64,000 nt of DNA from Alphaproteobacteria bacterium (GCA_021774335.1 JAJFJD010000016.1:1-64000), one strand, 5' to 3'; positions 33,315-43,572 are shown, counted from the first letter of the stretch. The notes: a model not told the origin generated them from the letters alone. Program-made: numbers and translations.

Positions 33315-33785
33315 TTATTTCTTCTTAAAGATGATAATGCCGCGACGGTTCGCCGCACTCGGCCCTTTCATATCAACGAGAGGCTGCGTATCACCCAACG
33401 CCTCCGTCGTAATGGTCTTGGCGCCTGCACCCTTCATCTTTCCCGCAAGATTAGCGGCACGCTTTTCGGACATCTTCTTATTCGCTGCCGGCGAACCCGT
33501 CAGATCCGTATGCGTCACGACATGCACGACCTTCGGCTTGTAGGAGCGAACCTTCTGCATGATGTCGAACATCGACCCTTGCGATTTCTCGGTCAGCTCA
33601 GAAGAATTTTGTTTGAAGTAAACGGTAAAGGGACTGCCCGACGCCGGCTTTTTCTTCTTCTTTTTCTTCGGCGCGTCGGCCTTCTTGGCCATTGTGTCAG
33701 ATTTACCGGAACTGCTTTCCATGCTCGCGCAAGCGCCCAGTGCGCCCACGGCAAGCGCGCATGCCAAAATCAGAATTTGTTTCAT
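33315..33785 (-). CDS. OmpA-like lipoprotein 3 with poly-lysine linker
   Basis: A 156-residue lipoprotein, lipobox L-G-A-C19, a short Ser/Lys region with seven consecutive lysines (40-46), then an OmpA-type domain: 'FTVYFKQNSSELTEKSQGSMFDIMQKV', 'VVTHTDLTGSPAANKKMSEKRAANLAGKM', 'NRRGIIIF'. It resembles the C-terminal half of lipoprotein 2 so closely that duplication is likely. Start ATG 33785. It is the first of the block after ssb on the minus strand, with its own terminator. Expected to bind peptidoglycan from the outer membrane. Confidence 0.92.
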   Translation of the reverse strand: MKQILILACALAVGALGACASMESSSGKSDTMAKKADAPKKKKKKKPASGSPFTVYFKQNSSELTEKSQGSMFDIMQKVRSYKPKVVHVVTHTDLTGSPAANKKMSEKRAANLAGKMKGAGAKTITTEALGDTQPLVDMKGPSAANRRGIIIFKKK

Positions 33786-33987
33786 AGTCCTTCCAGAACC
33801 TCCTTCTTATTAGATCACCACACGAAAACTGATTGAGGCGTTCGCCAAACCCGTATGCCAACTGCTCGTCCGCGTAGTATGGGACAAACTTAGAGACATC
33901 CAAACGTAAGCGCAACTTAGACTGTGCGTGGATACCGCAGTCTTTTTTCGGAATCAGCGCACGTGTCGATACGCGAACGCCCTCTCG

Positions 33988-34473
33988 TTAGAATGGAATT
34001 TCGTCGTCAAGATCGTTTGACGGTCCGGACGGCATTCCATCATCTTGCGGGAAGTTGTCGCCCCCGCCACCGCCGCCGCCGCCGCCATAATCACCACCAC
34101 CGCCACCGCTGCCGCCACCGCCACGGCTATCAAGCATCGTCAGCACACCACGGAAACGCCGCAGCACGACTTCTGTCGAATACCGGTCCTGTCCGCTCTG
34201 GTCCTGCCATTTGCGGGTTTGCAGTTCGCCTTCCAAATAAACTTTGGAACCCTTCTGCAAAAAACGCTCGGCGACATCAGCCAGCCGGTCGTCAAAAATG
34301 ACGACACGATGCCATTCGGTCCGTTCCTGATTTTCACCGGTGGTGCGGTCTTTCCAACGCTCTGACGTTGCGACAGATAAATTGCAGACCTTGCCGCCAT
34401 TCTGCATCGTCCGAATCTCCGGTTCACGGCCGAGATTACCGACGAGAATGACTTTGTTTACGCTCCCTGACAT
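33988..34473 (-). CDS. ssb: single-stranded DNA-binding protein
   Basis: A 161-residue SSB: N-terminal OB-fold (residues ~1-108, '[37 protein letters not shown]'), a glycine-rich linker (~115-145) and the acidic tip D-D-E-I-P-F that recruits repair and replication partners. It coats ssDNA in replication, recombination and repair. Start ATG 34473. It is divergent from uvrA across 167 bases. In many alphaproteobacteria ssb neighbours gyrA; here the lipoprotein/MscS block separates them. I saw no LexA box (GAAC-N7-GAAC) in the shared upstream region. Confidence 0.98.
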   Translation of the reverse strand: MSGSVNKVILVGNLGREPEIRTMQNGGKVCNLSVATSERWKDRTTGENQERTEWHRVVIFDDRLADVAERFLQKGSKVYLEGELQTRKWQDQSGQDRYSTEVVLRRFRGVLTMLDSRGGGGSGGGGGDYGGGGGGGGGDNFPQDDGMPSGPSNDLDDEIPF

Positions 34474-34640
34474 CGCTTCACTACCTATTACCGTGACAAA
34501 TTACGGCGGCATCATACTCCGTCGCCCAGGCTATCGCACGGTCAAATTTCCTGCACGACAAGGGTCGCTCTCGCCGACCCGGCGGCCTATATTCGCTATA
34601 CGGATCGAGATCGATTCCTGACGTACCGGATCACCAAAAC

Positions 34641-37493
34641 ATGCCCGACACGATTACCATTCGCGGCGCACGCGAGCACAATCTTCGGAATATCGACATC
34701 GATCTGCCGAGGGATCAGCTTATCGTCGTGACCGGACTGTCCGGATCGGGCAAGTCGTCGCTCGCCTTCGATACGATTTATGCGGAAGGACAACGCCGTT
34801 ACGTCGAAAGCCTGTCGGCCTATGCGCGGCAGTTTCTCGAACTGATGGAAAAGCCCGACGTGGACACGATTGAAGGTCTTTCGCCGGCAATCTCGATCGA
34901 GCAAAAAACCACAAGCCGCAATCCCCGGTCCACCGTCGGCACGGTCACTGAAATCTACGATTACATGCGGCTGCTGTTCGCCCGCGTCGGCATACCGTAT
35001 TCACCCGCAACCGGCCTGCCGATCGAAAGCCAAACCGTCAGCCAGATGGTCGACCGTGTCATGGCAATGGAGGAAGGCACGCGTCTCTATCTGCTCGCGC
35101 CGATCGTGCGCGGCCGCAAAGGCGAATACCGCAAGGAATTCGCCGACCTCCAGAAGCGCGGATTCCAGCGGGTCAAAGTCGACGGCACACTCTATGAAAT
35201 AGAAGATATCCCCGCGCTCGATAAAAAGCGGAAACACGACATTGAAGTGGTCGTGGACCGGGTCATCGTGCGGGACGGCCTGGCGTCGCGCCTCGCCGAT
35301 TCCTTCGAGACTGCCCTCGAACTCGCAGACGGCCTTGCCTTCGCCGAAGATGCGACGACCGAGGAACGCACGATCTTTTCCGCCCGCTTCGCATGCCCCG
35401 TGTCCGGTTTTACGATTGACGAGATCGAGCCGCGGCTGTTTTCGTTCAACAACCCATTCGGCGCGTGTCCGACCTGCGACGGCCTGGGCACCACGATGCA
35501 TTTCGATCCGGACCTCATCGTGCCGGACCGCGACAAGTCGCTTTCCGACGGCGCGATCCGCCCCTGGTCCAGCTCGACCTCGCCCTACTACCGGCAGACC
35601 CTCGAAAGTCTGGCAAAGCATTTCGCAGTCAGCATGCACACGCCGTTTCGCGATTTGCCGGACGACGTTCAGCACGCCGTGTTGCAGGGCACCGGCAAGA
35701 CATCGGTGACGATGGAATACGACGACGGGATGCGCAGCTATAAAACCAATAAGCCGTTCGAAGGCGTCATGCCGAATATGCAGCGGCGCTGGCGGGAAAC
35801 CGATTCGAGTTGGGTGCGCGAAGAGTTGGAGCGCTACCAAAATGTCTATCCCTGCCCGGCATGCGAAGGCCACCGACTGAAGCCGGAAGCACTCGCCATC
35901 AAGATCGACGGATTACAGATTGCCAACGTATCGCGCATGTCGATTGCCGAGGCGCGCGGCTGGTTCGTATCGCTCGACACCGCCCTGAACGACAAGCAGA
36001 AGGAAATCGCCGAGCGCATCCTGAAGGAAATCAACGAGCGGCTCGGCTTCCTGGTCGATGTCGGCCTCGATTACCTAACGCTGGACCGCGCGTCCGGAAC
36101 GCTGTCCGGCGGCGAAAGCCAGCGTATCCGGCTGGCATCCCAGATCGGGTCCGGTCTCATGGGCGTCCTTTATGTCCTCGACGAGCCGTCCATCGGCCTG
36201 CATCCCCGCGACAACAATCGCCTGCTGGAAACATTGAAGCGGTTGCGCGATCTGGGAAATACCGTAATCGTCGTCGAACATGACGAAGAAGCCATGCGCG
36301 AGGCTGACTATCTGGTGGACCTTGGCCCCGGCGCCGGCATACATGGCGGCAGATTGGTGGCGCATGGGACACCGGCGCAGGTCATGCAGTCGACCGAGAG
36401 CCTGACCGCGCAGTATCTTACCGGTTTCCGGCAGGTCCCCATGCCGGACGTCCGCCGCGAAGGGCACCCGGGCCAGACCCTCGAAATCATTGGCGCGCGC
36501 GCGAACAACCTGCAATCGATCGACGTTTCGATTCCACTCGGCACATTCACCTGCTTTACCGGCGTTTCCGGCAGCGGCAAGTCCACCTGCGTGGTCGAAA
36601 CGCTTTACCGCGCCCTTGCCCGGTATTTGCACAACAGCCGCAAACACCCCGGCGAGCACGACCGAATCACCGGCCTCGAATTTCTCGACAAGGTAATCGA
36701 CATCGATCAATCGCCGATCGGACGGACGCCGCGGTCCAACCCGGCCACCTATACCGGCGCGTTCACGCCGATCCGCGAGTGGTTTTCCGGGCTGCCCGAG
36801 GCAAAAACCCGAGGCTACGCACCCGGACGTTTCTCCTTCAACGTGAAGGGCGGCCGCTGCGAGGCCTGTCAGGGTGACGGCGTTATCAAGATCGAAATGC
36901 ATTTCCTGCCGGACGTGTATGTCCAATGCGACGTCTGTAAAGGCAAACGCTACAACCGGGAAACGCTCGAAATTACCTTCAAGGACAAATCGATCGCCGA
37001 TGTCCTGGAAATGACGGTCGAGGAAGGAGCCGACTTCTTCCAGGCGGTCCCGTCAATTCGCGACAAACTGGAAACACTGAAGCGTGTCGGCCTCGGCTAT
37101 ATCCACGTGGGACAACAGGCGACGACTCTGTCCGGCGGCGAGGCGCAGCGCGTCAAGCTCGCCAAGGAACTGTCACGCCGCGCCACCGGCCGGACGCTCT
37201 ACATTTTGGACGAGCCGACCACCGGTCTTCATTTCGAAGATGTCCGCAAACTGCTGGAAGTGCTTCAGGCGCTGGTCGATCAGGGCAACACTGTCGTTGT
37301 GATCGAGCATAATCTGGAAGTCATCAAGACCGCCGACTATGTGGTTGATCTCGGTCCCGACGGTGGCAACCGTGGCGGCGAGATCATCGCCGTCGGCACG
37401 CCGGAAGACATCGCGAAGGAACCGCGCAGCTACACCGGCCGCTATCTCCAGCCATATTTCCAGAAACCGGCGACACGGCGGAAAAGCGCCTAG
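34641..37493 (+). CDS. uvrA: excinuclease ABC subunit A
   Basis: The 950-residue damage-recognition ATPase of nucleotide excision repair. There are two ABC modules: Walker A '[12 protein letters not shown]' near residue 34 and '[12 protein letters not shown]' near 643; signatures '[12 protein letters not shown]' and '[12 protein letters not shown]'. Zinc-finger cysteines lie in 'CPVSGF ... CPTCDG' and 'CEACQGDG ... CDVCKGKRY'. The length is standard. Start ATG 34641; the ribosome site is weak. It is divergent from ssb and ends five bases from the convergent unknown gene at 37499. Confidence 0.99.
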   Translation: MPDTITIRGAREHNLRNIDIDLPRDQLIVVTGLSGSGKSSLAFDTIYAEGQRRYVESLSAYARQFLELMEKPDVDTIEGLSPAISIEQKTTSRNPRSTVGTVTEIYDYMRLLFARVGIPYSPATGLPIESQTVSQMVDRVMAMEEGTRLYLLAPIVRGRKGEYRKEFADLQKRGFQRVKVDGTLYEIEDIPALDKKRKHDIEVVVDRVIVRDGLASRLADSFETALELADGLAFAEDATTEERTIFSARFACPVSGFTIDEIEPRLFSFNNPFGACPTCDGLGTTMHFDPDLIVPDRDKSLSDGAIRPWSSSTSPYYRQTLESLAKHFAVSMHTPFRDLPDDVQHAVLQGTGKTSVTMEYDDGMRSYKTNKPFEGVMPNMQRRWRETDSSWVREELERYQNVYPCPACEGHRLKPEALAIKIDGLQIANVSRMSIAEARGWFVSLDTALNDKQKEIAERILKEINERLGFLVDVGLDYLTLDRASGTLSGGESQRIRLASQIGSGLMGVLYVLDEPSIGLHPRDNNRLLETLKRLRDLGNTVIVVEHDEEAMREADYLVDLGPGAGIHGGRLVAHGTPAQVMQSTESLTAQYLTGFRQVPMPDVRREGHPGQTLEIIGARANNLQSIDVSIPLGTFTCFTGVSGSGKSTCVVETLYRALARYLHNSRKHPGEHDRITGLEFLDKVIDIDQSPIGRTPRSNPATYTGAFTPIREWFSGLPEAKTRGYAPGRFSFNVKGGRCEACQGDGVIKIEMHFLPDVYVQCDVCKGKRYNRETLEITFKDKSIADVLEMTVEEGADFFQAVPSIRDKLETLKRVGLGYIHVGQQATTLSGGEAQRVKLAKELSRRATGRTLYILDEPTTGLHFEDVRKLLEVLQALVDQGNTVVVIEHNLEVIKTADYVVDLGPDGGNRGGEIIAVGTPEDIAKEPRSYTGRYLQPYFQKPATRRKSA

Positions 37494-37498
37494 CTACC

Positions 37499-38293
37499 TT
37501 AGCTCCCAGTCCCAAGCGCATTCCAGAAATCGACGTTCAGCGTGCTGACGAAGCTGTCATGATAGCTTTGCAAGCAGGTGGACATCCCGCCTTTGAACCA
37601 GGCGCTCTGGTTCAGGTTTTCGCAAAGCTGTACCCGGTTGGCCATCATATCCTGTGCTGGCTGTGACAGCGGCGTCTGATCGAGGATGCGTTTTGCAACA
37701 GACGTCTGTGCCGCCTTCGGTAATGGGGCCGGATTCCCCCGCAAGCGATTGATCATGGCCATGGCGGCCTGTGCCGCTTCCGACAATTTCCCGCCCCGCT
37801 CCACCATGTTTTCACCGATGCGCCGATGCTGTCCGACGGCCTGTTCGATTTCGGCCACGGTCTGGGGGTTGGGATCCGTCGATAGTGGTTCCGGCAGAAG
37901 CGTAGCCCGGGCCGGTATCACTAGCGCCACGGTTTCGCCGCCGAGGGCGCGAACCGTATCCTCCGCGATACTGATCGATACCGACGTGTAATGGCTGGCA
38001 CTGCGAATCGTTACCCCGTCGGCGGGCACCATCCGCTGATATCCGCCCCTGTCAGTGACGATGAGGCGCAGTTCGGTCCCGTCGGCGGGAACATAGGCTT
38101 GTCCGCTGAGCGGCGCGTCGCGCTGCTGCTGCAGGCAAAATGCCGAAAACCGGGCACTGCACACACCATCCTTGCAATGCAACTGGGTCGGTGTCGGCCC
38201 GGTCGCGAATAGTCCGAGTATTTGCGGGGCAGCCTCGGCAAAACTTATCGGAAACACGAAGAGCAAACTCACAATCAAAACGATCCGGCGCAT
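37499..38293 (-). CDS. secreted protein of unknown function
   Basis: A 264-residue exported protein with a signal peptide (residues ~3-20, cleavage after AEA). The mature part has four cysteines in an N-terminal beta-rich domain ('LHCKDGVCSARFSAFCLQQQRDAP'), followed by helices, and two late cysteines ('RVQLCENLN', 'MSTCLQSYHD'). No family recognised. Start ATG 38293, chosen for AGGAGAC upstream and the signal peptide; a longer frame to 38362 is unsupported. It converges on uvrA with a five-base gap. Confidence 0.8.
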   Translation of the reverse strand: MRRIVLIVSLLFVFPISFAEAAPQILGLFATGPTPTQLHCKDGVCSARFSAFCLQQQRDAPLSGQAYVPADGTELRLIVTDRGGYQRMVPADGVTIRSASHYTSVSISIAEDTVRALGGETVALVIPARATLLPEPLSTDPNPQTVAEIEQAVGQHRRIGENMVERGGKLSEAAQAAMAMINRLRGNPAPLPKAAQTSVAKRILDQTPLSQPAQDMMANRVQLCENLNQSAWFKGGMSTCLQSYHDSFVSTLNVDFWNALGTGS

Positions 38294-38482
38294 CAGACAG
38301 TCTCCTGTGGTCGACAAATCTCGCAGCTCCATCAGCTTTCCATCATGCTTTCTCTCCGTCAATCGACACGTGCACGCCGCCCGCTCACGGACACGTTACC
38401 CTAGTAGGGTTCGCAATCTACGCTATCGTCGCTACATGTGCTTCGACGGATTAAAATGGCCGTTTGGGAAGGGGTTCCGGAA

Positions 38483-39682
38483 ATGATCGATGCGCCTGTC
38501 GATATCTTGCGCTGGCTGCATGGCGACGCCCGCGATTTGACGCTTGGCGGTCTTTTCAAGGAGACCTGCGAACGCCTGGTCGACAGGGGCGTTCCGATTC
38601 GGCGCGCCTCGATGATTCTGCACGAGCTTCATCCCGAATATTTGGCCCGCACTTTCGAGTGGCGCCGAACCGGCCTCGAGTTGCGCCGTTTCTATCGAAC
38701 CAATACGCCGGCGGAGAGCGTGGCCTACGATAAAAGCCCCGTCCGCATGATCTTCGACGGATCGCCGATGATCCGCCACCGCATTTCTCCTGACGATAAG
38801 GCCCTAGAATTCCCTATTCTCGACGATCTGCAAGAGGAAGGGATTACCGACTACGCGATCTTCCCTGTACCCTTCCGGTGCGGCGACCGGCAGGCGCTGA
38901 GCATCGCGACCGACAACGACGCAGGTTTCACCGAAGAAAACCTCGGACTCGTTAATTCGGTTCTGACCGCTGCCTCCTTGCAGTTTGAAGTCCTTGTCCT
39001 GGACCAGATGGTCCACACCGTGCTCGATACTTATGTCGGGCCGTCGGCCGGCAAGCAGGTGTTGTCCGGCGAGATTGCCCGCGGCACCGGCAAGCGGATT
39101 AGCGCTGTCCTGTGGTACGCGGATCTACGTCAATTCACCCAGTTGTCGGAACACCTGCGCAGCGAAGCATTGATTTCGTTGTTGAACGACTATTTCGAAT
39201 GCATCGTCGGCCCGGTCGAGGAAGGCGGTGGCGAGGTCCTGAAATTCATCGGTGATGCCGTTCTCGCGGTCTTTCCCTTGCCCAAGCGGGCTGTCGCGGC
39301 CGACGTCGTCTGCGAAGTCGCCCTGGCCGCCGCAGAAAACGCGGTCGAAAACGTCCTATCGCTCAGCACGTCACGCCAGGCCGCAGGTGATCCACCGATC
39401 GACTTCGGGGTGGCCTTGCATGTCGGCGATGTCGTCTTCGGGAATGTCGGCTCCGAACATCGGCTCGATTTCACCGTCATAGGCCGTGACGTGAATCTGG
39501 TCACCCGGCTGCAGGACCTGTCGGCGCGGCTAACCCAGACGCTCATCCTATCCGACGCTTTCGTATCCCATAGCCGCCGTGAATTCGTCGATCTCGGAAG
39601 CCATGCATTAAAGGGAATCGCCACCGACCAACGAGCTTATTCGCTCAAGCCGTCGGTCGACACGGTCATCGGACATCAGTAG
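38483..39682 (+). CDS. class III adenylate cyclase with N-terminal sensor region
   Basis: A 399-residue cyclase making cAMP. The catalytic domain (residues ~205-385) has both metal aspartates, D214 in 'YADLRQF' and D258 in 'FIGDAVLAVF', the transition-state pair N338 and R342 in 'GRDVNLVTRL', and the adenine-selecting pair K254 and D329, favouring ATP over GTP. The first ~180 residues look like a GAF-type sensor ('AIFPVPFRCGDRQALSIATD'). No membrane segment, so it is cytoplasmic. I chose ATG 38483 for the AAGGGG eight bases upstream; ATG 38456 is possible. The DUF4389 gene follows 102 bases later. Confidence 0.92.
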   Translation: MIDAPVDILRWLHGDARDLTLGGLFKETCERLVDRGVPIRRASMILHELHPEYLARTFEWRRTGLELRRFYRTNTPAESVAYDKSPVRMIFDGSPMIRHRISPDDKALEFPILDDLQEEGITDYAIFPVPFRCGDRQALSIATDNDAGFTEENLGLVNSVLTAASLQFEVLVLDQMVHTVLDTYVGPSAGKQVLSGEIARGTGKRISAVLWYADLRQFTQLSEHLRSEALISLLNDYFECIVGPVEEGGGEVLKFIGDAVLAVFPLPKRAVAADVVCEVALAAAENAVENVLSLSTSRQAAGDPPIDFGVALHVGDVVFGNVGSEHRLDFTVIGRDVNLVTRLQDLSARLTQTLILSDAFVSHSRREFVDLGSHALKGIATDQRAYSLKPSVDTVIGHQ

Positions 39683-39784
39683 GTCCAGCGTGTACCTGCC
39701 CTCTACGGCTTGCACCAAATACCGTCCCTCCCCATCTAAGGGTTGAGCCGTAACGTTCGGCATGCAGTCGAAGGGCGTTGTCCA

Positions 39785-40096
39785 ATGAGCGAACAAATCA
39801 ACGAGGCCTCCGGGCCCGGTAACGACGTCAAAGAACACCTGAAATCCCGCAATACCTGGCTGCGCCTGGTCTTCATGGCGCTCTTCGCGGTGATTCTCTA
39901 CATCTCCAACATCGTCTTATTCGCCGTCGCCATATTGCAGTTTCTCTCCACCCTGTTCACCGGCGACCGCAACGAACGGCTGACCGAATTCGGCGAGAAA
40001 TTGGGCCGCTTCATTTATCAGGTCGTCCGGTTTCTCACCTTCAACACCGACGAAATGCCCTTCCCCTTCGCCGATTGGCCGGGCGACCGGCCGTAG
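39785..40096 (+). CDS. DUF4389-type small membrane protein
   Basis: A 103-residue protein with one long or two short membrane segments (~26-57), then a conserved C-terminal portion 'LFTGDRNERLTEFGEKLGRFIYQVVRFLTFNTDEMPFPFADWP', matching the DUF4389 pattern in proteobacteria. Function is unknown. Start ATG 39785 with GAAGGGC upstream. It is downstream of the adenylate cyclase and 81 bases before trmFO, all in the same direction. Confidence 0.85.
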   Translation: MSEQINEASGPGNDVKEHLKSRNTWLRLVFMALFAVILYISNIVLFAVAILQFLSTLFTGDRNERLTEFGEKLGRFIYQVVRFLTFNTDEMPFPFADWPGDRP

Positions 40097-40177
40097 GGCG
40101 CAACCCTTGCAATCGCGCTGCGGCTGCGCGACATAGTGCCTGAAATCTTACCGTTCAGGACATAAAGGACACCTACG

Positions 40178-41536
40178 GTGCCGCAACGACCCGTCCATAT
40201 CGTCGGCGGCGGACTCGCCGGATGCGAGGCTGCCTGGCAACTCGCGCGCCGGGGCATTCCCGCCATCCTCTATGAAATGCGCCCACAGGTCGCAACCGAC
40301 GCGCATCAGACCGACGGCCTGGCGGAACTCGTCTGTTCCAACTCCTTTCGATCGGACGACGCCGAATTCAACGCGGTTGGACTGCTGCATGAGGAAATGC
40401 GCCGATGCGGCTCGCTGATCCTATCGATGGCCGATAAGACGCGCCTGCCCGCGGGCGGCGCGCTTGCCGTGGACCGGGAAAAGTTTAGCGACGCGGTCAC
40501 CGAAGCCTTGGGGGCCGAGCCGCTGGTCACAATTGAGCGGCGCGAAGTCGATACATTGCCGCCGGCGGAATGGGGCTCGGTCATCGTCGCCACCGGCCCG
40601 CTAACGTCCGCCGCCCTTAGTGAGGCGGTGTCCGCCCTGACCGGCGAGGAGGCATTGGCCTTTTTCGACGCGATTGCGCCGATCGTCTACCGCGACTCGA
40701 TAGACATGTCGAAGGCCTGGATGCAGTCGCGCTATGACAAGGGAGACGGCGATGATTACGTCAACTGCCCGCTCGACGAAGACCAATACAAAACATTCAT
40801 CGAAGGTTTGGTCAGCTCCGAAAAGATCGAGTTCCGCGAATGGGAGGCGATCACACCTTACTTCGAAGGGTGCCTGCCGATCGAGGTGATGGCCGAACGC
40901 GGACCCGAGACGTTGCGCTTCGGTCCGATGAAGCCCGTTGGCCTGACGAACCCGCATGCGCCGGAGAAACCCTATGCCGTCGTCCAGCTCCGACAGGACA
41001 ATGCGCTGGGGACGCTCTACAACATGGTCGGGTTCCAAACGAAGATGAACTACACGGAACAAAAGCGCATCTTCAGTGCTATCCCGGGACTGGAAAACGC
41101 TCGGTTTGCACGGCTCGGCGGCATTCACCGCAACACGTTCCTCAACAGCCCACGCCTGCTGGATACGACCCTACGGCTAAACAAGGCGCCGTATCTGCGG
41201 TTTGCCGGTCAGGTGACCGGGGTCGAGGGATATGTCGAGTCGGCTGCCATCGGATTGCTCGCCGGGCGCTTCGCCGCATCGGATGAACAGGGTGTTTCAC
41301 CGTTGCTGCCGCCCGAGACCACGGCCATCGGCGCGCTGCTCACTCACATTACCGGCGGGGCCGTGGCCGACAGCTTCCAGCCGATGAACGTCAATTTCGG
41401 ATTGTTCCCGGCGCTACAGGACGCAGGGACCGGTAAACGACGGCTGCGGGGCCGGGATCGAAAGCGCGCGTATTCCCAGCGCGCCCTCTCGGACCTCGAC
41501 CGATGGCTGAATGGCGCACAGGCTGCCGCCGAATAA
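40178..41536 (+). CDS. trmFO: tRNA (uracil-54 C5)-methyltransferase, folate-dependent
   Basis: A 452-residue FAD protein that makes ribothymidine at position 54 of tRNA using methylenetetrahydrofolate. N-terminal dinucleotide fold '[21 protein letters not shown]', then '[10 protein letters not shown]', '[29 protein letters not shown]', '[21 protein letters not shown]' and '[16 protein letters not shown]' are diagnostic and separate it from GidA/MnmG. Start GTG 40178 with AAAGGA upstream. It ends five bases from the convergent phytoene-synthase-like gene. Confidence 0.98.
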   Translation: MPQRPVHIVGGGLAGCEAAWQLARRGIPAILYEMRPQVATDAHQTDGLAELVCSNSFRSDDAEFNAVGLLHEEMRRCGSLILSMADKTRLPAGGALAVDREKFSDAVTEALGAEPLVTIERREVDTLPPAEWGSVIVATGPLTSAALSEAVSALTGEEALAFFDAIAPIVYRDSIDMSKAWMQSRYDKGDGDDYVNCPLDEDQYKTFIEGLVSSEKIEFREWEAITPYFEGCLPIEVMAERGPETLRFGPMKPVGLTNPHAPEKPYAVVQLRQDNALGTLYNMVGFQTKMNYTEQKRIFSAIPGLENARFARLGGIHRNTFLNSPRLLDTTLRLNKAPYLRFAGQVTGVEGYVESAAIGLLAGRFAASDEQGVSPLLPPETTAIGALLTHITGGAVADSFQPMNVNFGLFPALQDAGTGKRRLRGRDRKRAYSQRALSDLDRWLNGAQAAAE

Positions 41537-41541
41537 TCGCG

Positions 41542-42402
41542 TCAGTACCGCCCCGTCATCATCTTCATGGCAAGACGAATGCCGACGAACCGGCTGGGTA
41601 GCGTGAGGCGGGCGTCGAAAGGATCGTAACCAACCTTGGTCAATCGCCGAAGGTGCATGTCGGCAAGCGGCGCCAACAGTAACGCCGGAAGGGCCGCTTG
41701 CGGGATATCCCCCTTGAGCGCGCGCGCCTTCTCTAGATGCTCCCGAGCGAGTGCGGCAATCTCCTCTACAGCCGAAGCGATCGCGGGCTCCGGGCGTAGT
41801 TCCATGAGATTTCGCCGTACAATTCCATGCCGGCCAATCAACTCTTCCGGCAAATAGAGACGCCGTTGCGAAAGATGAAACGGCATTGCGCGCACCAACC
41901 CAGTCAACGCCCAGGCTATGCCTACGTGGCGAGCTGCCTCCGACGCCGGATTGGATCGAATGCCGAGCGCTTCGAGCGCTAGCCAGATCAGGGTTGCCGA
42001 CGTTCCCTCGGCATATTGGAGAAGCGCATACAAAGACTCTGGTGCGTCTTCGGAAAGATCACGCGCCCGCGCGTCGATGAGGACGTCGAAGTGCTGTCGT
42101 GTAAGGCCCCGCTCGGTTACCAGCTTGGCCAGCGGCAGCACGACCTCATGCCGACGCGGTGATCCATCGTAGATGCCGTCGATGGCCTCGCGCCACCATT
42201 GAAGGCGAATCTCGCCAAGCATCGGTTCGCTGACAGATTCCCGTGTTTTCGCGACTTCCAGATTGAACGCATAGAGGTTGAAAAGGCCCTCGCGCGATGC
42301 CTGCGGAGCCAGCATTGCTGTCGCGAATCGGTCCGGATCATACTGCCGTACCTCGCTCCCGCAGTATGTCAGGTCCCTTCCGAAGCCGGAGTCCGTAGGC
42401 AT
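41542..42402 (-). CDS. squalene/phytoene synthase-like protein, NDUFAF6 type
   Basis: A 286-residue all-helical protein of the squalene/phytoene synthase fold. The first Asp-rich motif of true synthases is absent: the corresponding helix reads 'LYAFNLEVAKTRE'. The form 'FNLEVAKTRESVSEPMLGEIRLQWWREAI' matches the group including mitochondrial NDUFAF6, a complex I assembly factor. An assembly role is therefore more likely than terpene synthesis, but unproven. Start ATG 42402. It is divergent from the PuuD-like gene; an Mth938 protein (NDUFAF3-like) lies just beyond. Confidence 0.85.
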   Translation of the reverse strand: MPTDSGFGRDLTYCGSEVRQYDPDRFATAMLAPQASREGLFNLYAFNLEVAKTRESVSEPMLGEIRLQWWREAIDGIYDGSPRRHEVVLPLAKLVTERGLTRQHFDVLIDARARDLSEDAPESLYALLQYAEGTSATLIWLALEALGIRSNPASEAARHVGIAWALTGLVRAMPFHLSQRRLYLPEELIGRHGIVRRNLMELRPEPAIASAVEEIAALAREHLEKARALKGDIPQAALPALLLAPLADMHLRRLTKVGYDPFDARLTLPSRFVGIRLAMKMMTGRY

Positions 42403-42497
42403 TGCGCCAAAATTTCCCTTTTTCCTGATACCACTAGCCGAACGTCGAGCCTGTGCTATATTTCTTCACAATCGTACCTTGGGGGAGAAAGATAGAC

Positions 42498-43100
42498 ATG
42501 GCTGCAATTCTTACGTCTCTGTCCAGGACTGTGACCGCGGGATTCGTTCTCGCGGCCATTCTGTTCGGACTATATGCGACGCAGCAGTACGACAACTTGG
42601 CATTCGTGAAGTTTCTGTTCCGCTGGCTGCATGTTTTGAGCGGCGTAATGTGGATCGGCATTCTTTGGTATTTCAATTTCGTTCAGATACCGAATATGCC
42701 GAACATCCCGGACGAGCAAAAGCCCGCGATCGGCAAGGTTATCGCACCGGCAGCACTTTGGTGGTTCCGGTGGGGCGCCATGGGCACGCTCATTACGGGT
42801 CTGATCCTGGCGATGGCAAACGGCTACTTGGTCGACGCCCTTGCAGTAGGCACCACGAGCGGTGCGCTAGGCCATACCATGATCGGTATCGGCATGTGGA
42901 TGGGCATCATCATGTGGTTCAACGTTTGGTTCATCATCTGGCCCGCCCAGCAGAAAGCGCTCGGCATGGTCGAAGCGGACGACGCAACGAAAGCCGCGTC
43001 GGCCCGTACCGCGATGCTGTTTTCGCGAACCAACACGTTGCTGTCCGTGCCCATGCTGTTTGCCATGGTGTCGGCACAGAACCTGTTCAGTACATCTTAA
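42498..43100 (+). CDS. urate hydroxylase PuuD-like membrane protein, short form
   Basis: A 200-residue membrane protein with about five segments. 'FLFRWLHVLSGVMWIGILWYFNFVQIP' and 'ALWWFRWGAMGTLITGLILA' match the membrane domain of PuuD-type urate hydroxylases. Typical PuuD proteins are about twice this length and carry a C-terminal cytochrome c domain; no CxxCH is present here. Thus it may be a divergent short relative with another electron-transfer role. Start ATG 42498 behind GGGGGAGAAAG. It ends at a strong terminator and stands alone. Confidence 0.82.
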   Translation: MAAILTSLSRTVTAGFVLAAILFGLYATQQYDNLAFVKFLFRWLHVLSGVMWIGILWYFNFVQIPNMPNIPDEQKPAIGKVIAPAALWWFRWGAMGTLITGLILAMANGYLVDALAVGTTSGALGHTMIGIGMWMGIIMWFNVWFIIWPAQQKALGMVEADDATKAASARTAMLFSRTNTLLSVPMLFAMVSAQNLFSTS

Positions 43101-43126
43101 ACGGCTCTCAAGCCGGCTATGACGGG

Positions 43127-43152
43127 AAACGGGGCCTTCGGGCCCCGTTTTT
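43127..43152 (+). terminator. intrinsic terminator after PuuD-like gene
   Basis: Ten-base stem AAACGGGGCC/GGCCCCGTTT with a TTCG loop and a T-run continuing to 43152. Confidence 0.93.
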
Positions 43153-43173
43153 CGTTGAACCAAAACTACCGGG

Positions 43174-43554
43174 TTAGGCTGGCAGCGCGATCAAGGCAGC
43201 GGCGACACGCCGGGATTCCGCGATCAGCACGTTATAGGTCCGACAGGCAGCACCGGTATCCATCACGTCACAGCCGATCTTGTGATCGCGCAATGCCGAC
43301 CGGAGGTCCGGGCCAAGGAACTGGAGGCTCGCGCCGCATCCGAGCAGCAGGATCTCGATCGGCGGCTCCGCGGCAATAATCGGGGCGAAACTGTCGGCGC
43401 TAAGGCCATCCATCCGCTCTACGGTCCATGGGATTGTATTATTCGGAAACACCAGGACCGACCCGGCATGATCCACCCCGGACACGCGAAACCGGCCCGC
43501 CCCATAACTCTCGATGACCTGCTGGTTTTCGGGAACCGTTGTGGTGAATTCCAT
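43174..43554 (-). CDS. Mth938-domain protein (NDUFAF3/DUF498-like)
   Basis: A 126-residue single-domain protein. 'IESYGAGRFRVSGVDHAGSVLVFPN', 'EILLLGCGASLQFLGPDLRSALRDHKIGCDVMDTGAACRTYNVLIAESRRVAAALI' is the classic Mth938 pattern, related to mitochondrial NDUFAF3. In alphaproteobacteria it commonly trails secD-secF, as here (18 bases after secF). Function in bacteria is not settled; a link to complex I assembly is inferred from the mitochondrial homolog. Start ATG 43554. Confidence 0.93.
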   Translation of the reverse strand: MEFTTTVPENQQVIESYGAGRFRVSGVDHAGSVLVFPNNTIPWTVERMDGLSADSFAPIIAAEPPIEILLLGCGASLQFLGPDLRSALRDHKIGCDVMDTGAACRTYNVLIAESRRVAAALIALPA

Positions 43555-43572
43555 TAGTCGGCGATCCGCTCG

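Noticed and set aside
34055..34135. Repeated CCGCCGCC/CCACC units resembling a repeat array
   Set aside because: They encode the glycine-rich linker of SSB; not a CRISPR or satellite array.
34474..34640. LexA box between ssb and uvrA
   Set aside because: I looked for GAAC/GTTC pairs with seven-base spacing and found none.
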